Assembly: GCA_946410375.1 (NCBI GenBank)
Contig: CAMKAB010000050.1
Span: forward strand, 1 to 6,419
Length of the DNA: 6,419 nucleotides
Direction: 5' to 3'
Source of the DNA: an uncultured Spirochaetaceae bacterium
Lineage (GTDB): Bacteria; Spirochaetota; Spirochaetia; Sphaerochaetales; Sphaerochaetaceae
Part shown: piece after piece, positions 5,278 through 6,419 of the stretch
How the letters are laid out: each line of letters begins with the position of its first letter
Numbering within the stretch: position 1 is the first letter of the stretch
The notes under the pieces: generated by a model
Databases searched by the model: none
Told to the model about the DNA's origin: nothing
What the model saw: only the letters and a program-made list of their open reading frames with translations
Made by a program: the position numbers and the translations under genes

Positions 5278-6419
5278 TTATTTTCCTTTCTGACTGATGG
5301 ATGCAAGGCCTCCGCGGGAGGTTTCCTTGAATATGTACGGAAGAGCTTCTCCCGTTTGCATCATAACTTCAATCACTTCATCCAGCGACACCCTGTGTCT
5401 TCCGTCCGAAAGGAGAGCATAGGTTGCATGGTTCAGCGCGCGCATTGTGGCAAGCGCGTTTCGTTCAATGCACGGGATTTGCACAAGCCCCATCATAGGA
5501 TCGCACGTAAGCCCCAAATGGTGTTCCAAACCCATTTCAGCCGCATATTCAATCTGATGTATTGTTCCTCCCAAAAGGTATGTGGCTGCGGCGGAAGCCA
5601 TTGAACATGCCGCTCCGACTTCTCCCTGGCATCCGACTTCCGCACCGGAAATGGATCCGTTGTATTTTATGATGTTCCCTACGATTCCAGCCGTTAGAAG
5701 CGCTCTTAAAATTTTTACGCGTGGAATGTTATATACTTTGTGTAAGTAGTGGAGAACTCCGGGCAGTACTCCGCAGGAGCCGCATGTCGGCGCGGTTACC
5801 ACAAGTCCTCCGCTTGCATTTTCCTCCGCAACGGCAAGGGAATAACTGATCGCTTTTGCCGTGTAGCCGAGAGGGCCTGACATATCATAAGCTTTTGTAT
5901 GATACGAACACGCCTTGCGCGGTAGTTTCAGTCCGCCTTTCAGAACTCCTTCCGCAATCAGTCCGCGCTCAACGGAATCTTCCATTATCGTCCAGATCTT
6001 TTCCATGTAGTCCATAATTTCAGGACCTTCAAATTTCGGTGCAAGTTCCCAAATTTGCAATCCTTCTCTTTCGCAGTATTTCAGAATGTTGTTCATGTGC
6101 GAAAGCAGAGAAGGATATACCTCTTTCGGTGTTATTTCCCCGTTCTTTTCGGAAACAATCTTTCCGCCTCCAACGGAATAATATGTCTCTTCCGCGGAAA
6201 CGGAATCGTTTTCATCGTAGGCTGTGAAGGTTAATGCGTTAGGGTGTTGCGGTTTAATCGTGTCGGGCGACCATTTTATTCTGAAATTTTTCCCTTCAAA
6301 AACCGCTTCTATGGCGCTGTCAGTGAAGTGTCCCTTTCCCGTGGCGGCAAGGGAACCGAAGAGTTCGCACATGTAATGATGGGCTCCGTCGTGCTTTGAG
6401 ATAAAATCTTCAGCGGCTT
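5278..6419 (-). CDS. sdaA: L-serine ammonia-lyase, single-chain iron-sulfur type (5' end outside the window)
   Basis: This oxygen-sensitive [4Fe-4S] enzyme deaminates L-serine to pyruvate and ammonia in the cytoplasm. The window shows 379 residues. The frame stays open to the right edge and reads AAEDFISKHDGAHHY before the Met at 6372, so that Met is internal. By comparison with the roughly 455-residue E. coli protein, about 35-45 N-terminal residues are missing, including the GPSSSHT motif. Visible markers run from FGSLAATGKGHFTD and YYSVGGG through APTCGSCGVLPG and SISGAEVGCQGEVGAACSMA to EHHLGLTCDP, IPCIERNA and a terminal ETSRGGLA. The three cluster cysteines have codons at 5629-5631, 5503-5505 and 5470-5472. 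Their spacings of 42 and 11 residues equal those known for this family. Alpha and beta domains are fused in one chain, unlike the two-subunit Firmicutes form. The gene shares a strand with mrp downstream. Confidence 0.95.
   Translation of the reverse strand, partial: AAEDFISKHDGAHHYMCELFGSLAATGKGHFTDSAIEAVFEGKNFRIKWSPDTIKPQHPNALTFTAYDENDSVSAEETYYSVGGGKIVSEKNGEITPKEVYPSLLSHMNNILKYCEREGLQIWELAPKFEGPEIMDYMEKIWTIMEDSVERGLIAEGVLKGGLKLPRKACSYHTKAYDMSGPLGYTAKAISYSLAVAEENASGGLVVTAPTCGSCGVLPGVLHYLHKVYNIPRVKILRALLTAGIVGNIIKYNGSISGAEVGCQGEVGAACSMASAAATYLLGGTIHQIEYAAEMGLEHHLGLTCDPMMGLVQIPCIERNALATMRALNHATYALLSDGRHRVSLDEVIEVMMQTGEALPYIFKETSRGGLASISQKGK

Noticed and set aside
6370..6372. Met codon as a possible sdaA start
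   Set aside because: The frame is open to the window edge, and the serine dehydratase family extends further N-terminal, with a GPSSSHT motif not yet reached here.

Overview
The window is an ordinary-looking bacterial chromosomal segment of moderate GC. It holds two gene blocks that converge on a shared terminator near 3.17-3.21 kb. The organism is probably an anaerobe, and my best guess is a Treponema-like spirochaete. Three things point that way. The genes have strong AGGAGG-type ribosome sites, which argues against Bacteroidetes. The L-serine dehydratase is single-chain, which argues against typical Firmicutes, where it is usually split into two subunits. The iron-sulfur proteins also suit an anaerobe. 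This taxonomic call is inference and has not been tested by a search.

Plus-strand block (1-3167). At the left edge there may be the last few codons of an upstream gene. Next comes an RluA-family pseudouridine synthase whose N-terminus is a low-complexity Gly/Lys/Ser-rich arm encoded by four 36-bp tandem repeats. After an AT-rich 83-bp gap come a ribokinase (rbsK) and, 30 bp further on, an inosine/uridine-type nucleoside hydrolase. The last two form a compact salvage unit. The hydrolase splits ribonucleosides into base and ribose, and the kinase traps the ribose as ribose-5-phosphate.

The convergent gap (3168-3319) holds a strong bidirectional terminator hairpin. It is followed by a degenerate 10-bp tandem array and two perfect 10-bp repeats.

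Minus-strand block (3320-6419, read right to left). The single-chain iron-sulfur L-serine ammonia-lyase (sdaA) is cut off at the right edge. It is followed by an Mrp/NBP35-type ATPase (iron-sulfur cluster carrier) with an unusual cysteine-rich C-terminal tail, and then by a NUDIX hydrolase of the ADP-ribose pyrophosphatase type. A clusterable Fe-S enzyme and an Fe-S carrier lie side by side. The NUDIX enzyme would also release ribose-5-phosphate, which links it loosely to the salvage block.

The 262-bp gap between mrp and the NUDIX gene is the least ordinary stretch. It has an 8-bp perfect hairpin, three 17-bp tandem repeats and a short protein-like reading frame, which could be a degraded gene end or a dispersed repeat element. 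I see no tRNA, rRNA, CRISPR array, insertion sequence or defence system, and no convincing new biological system.
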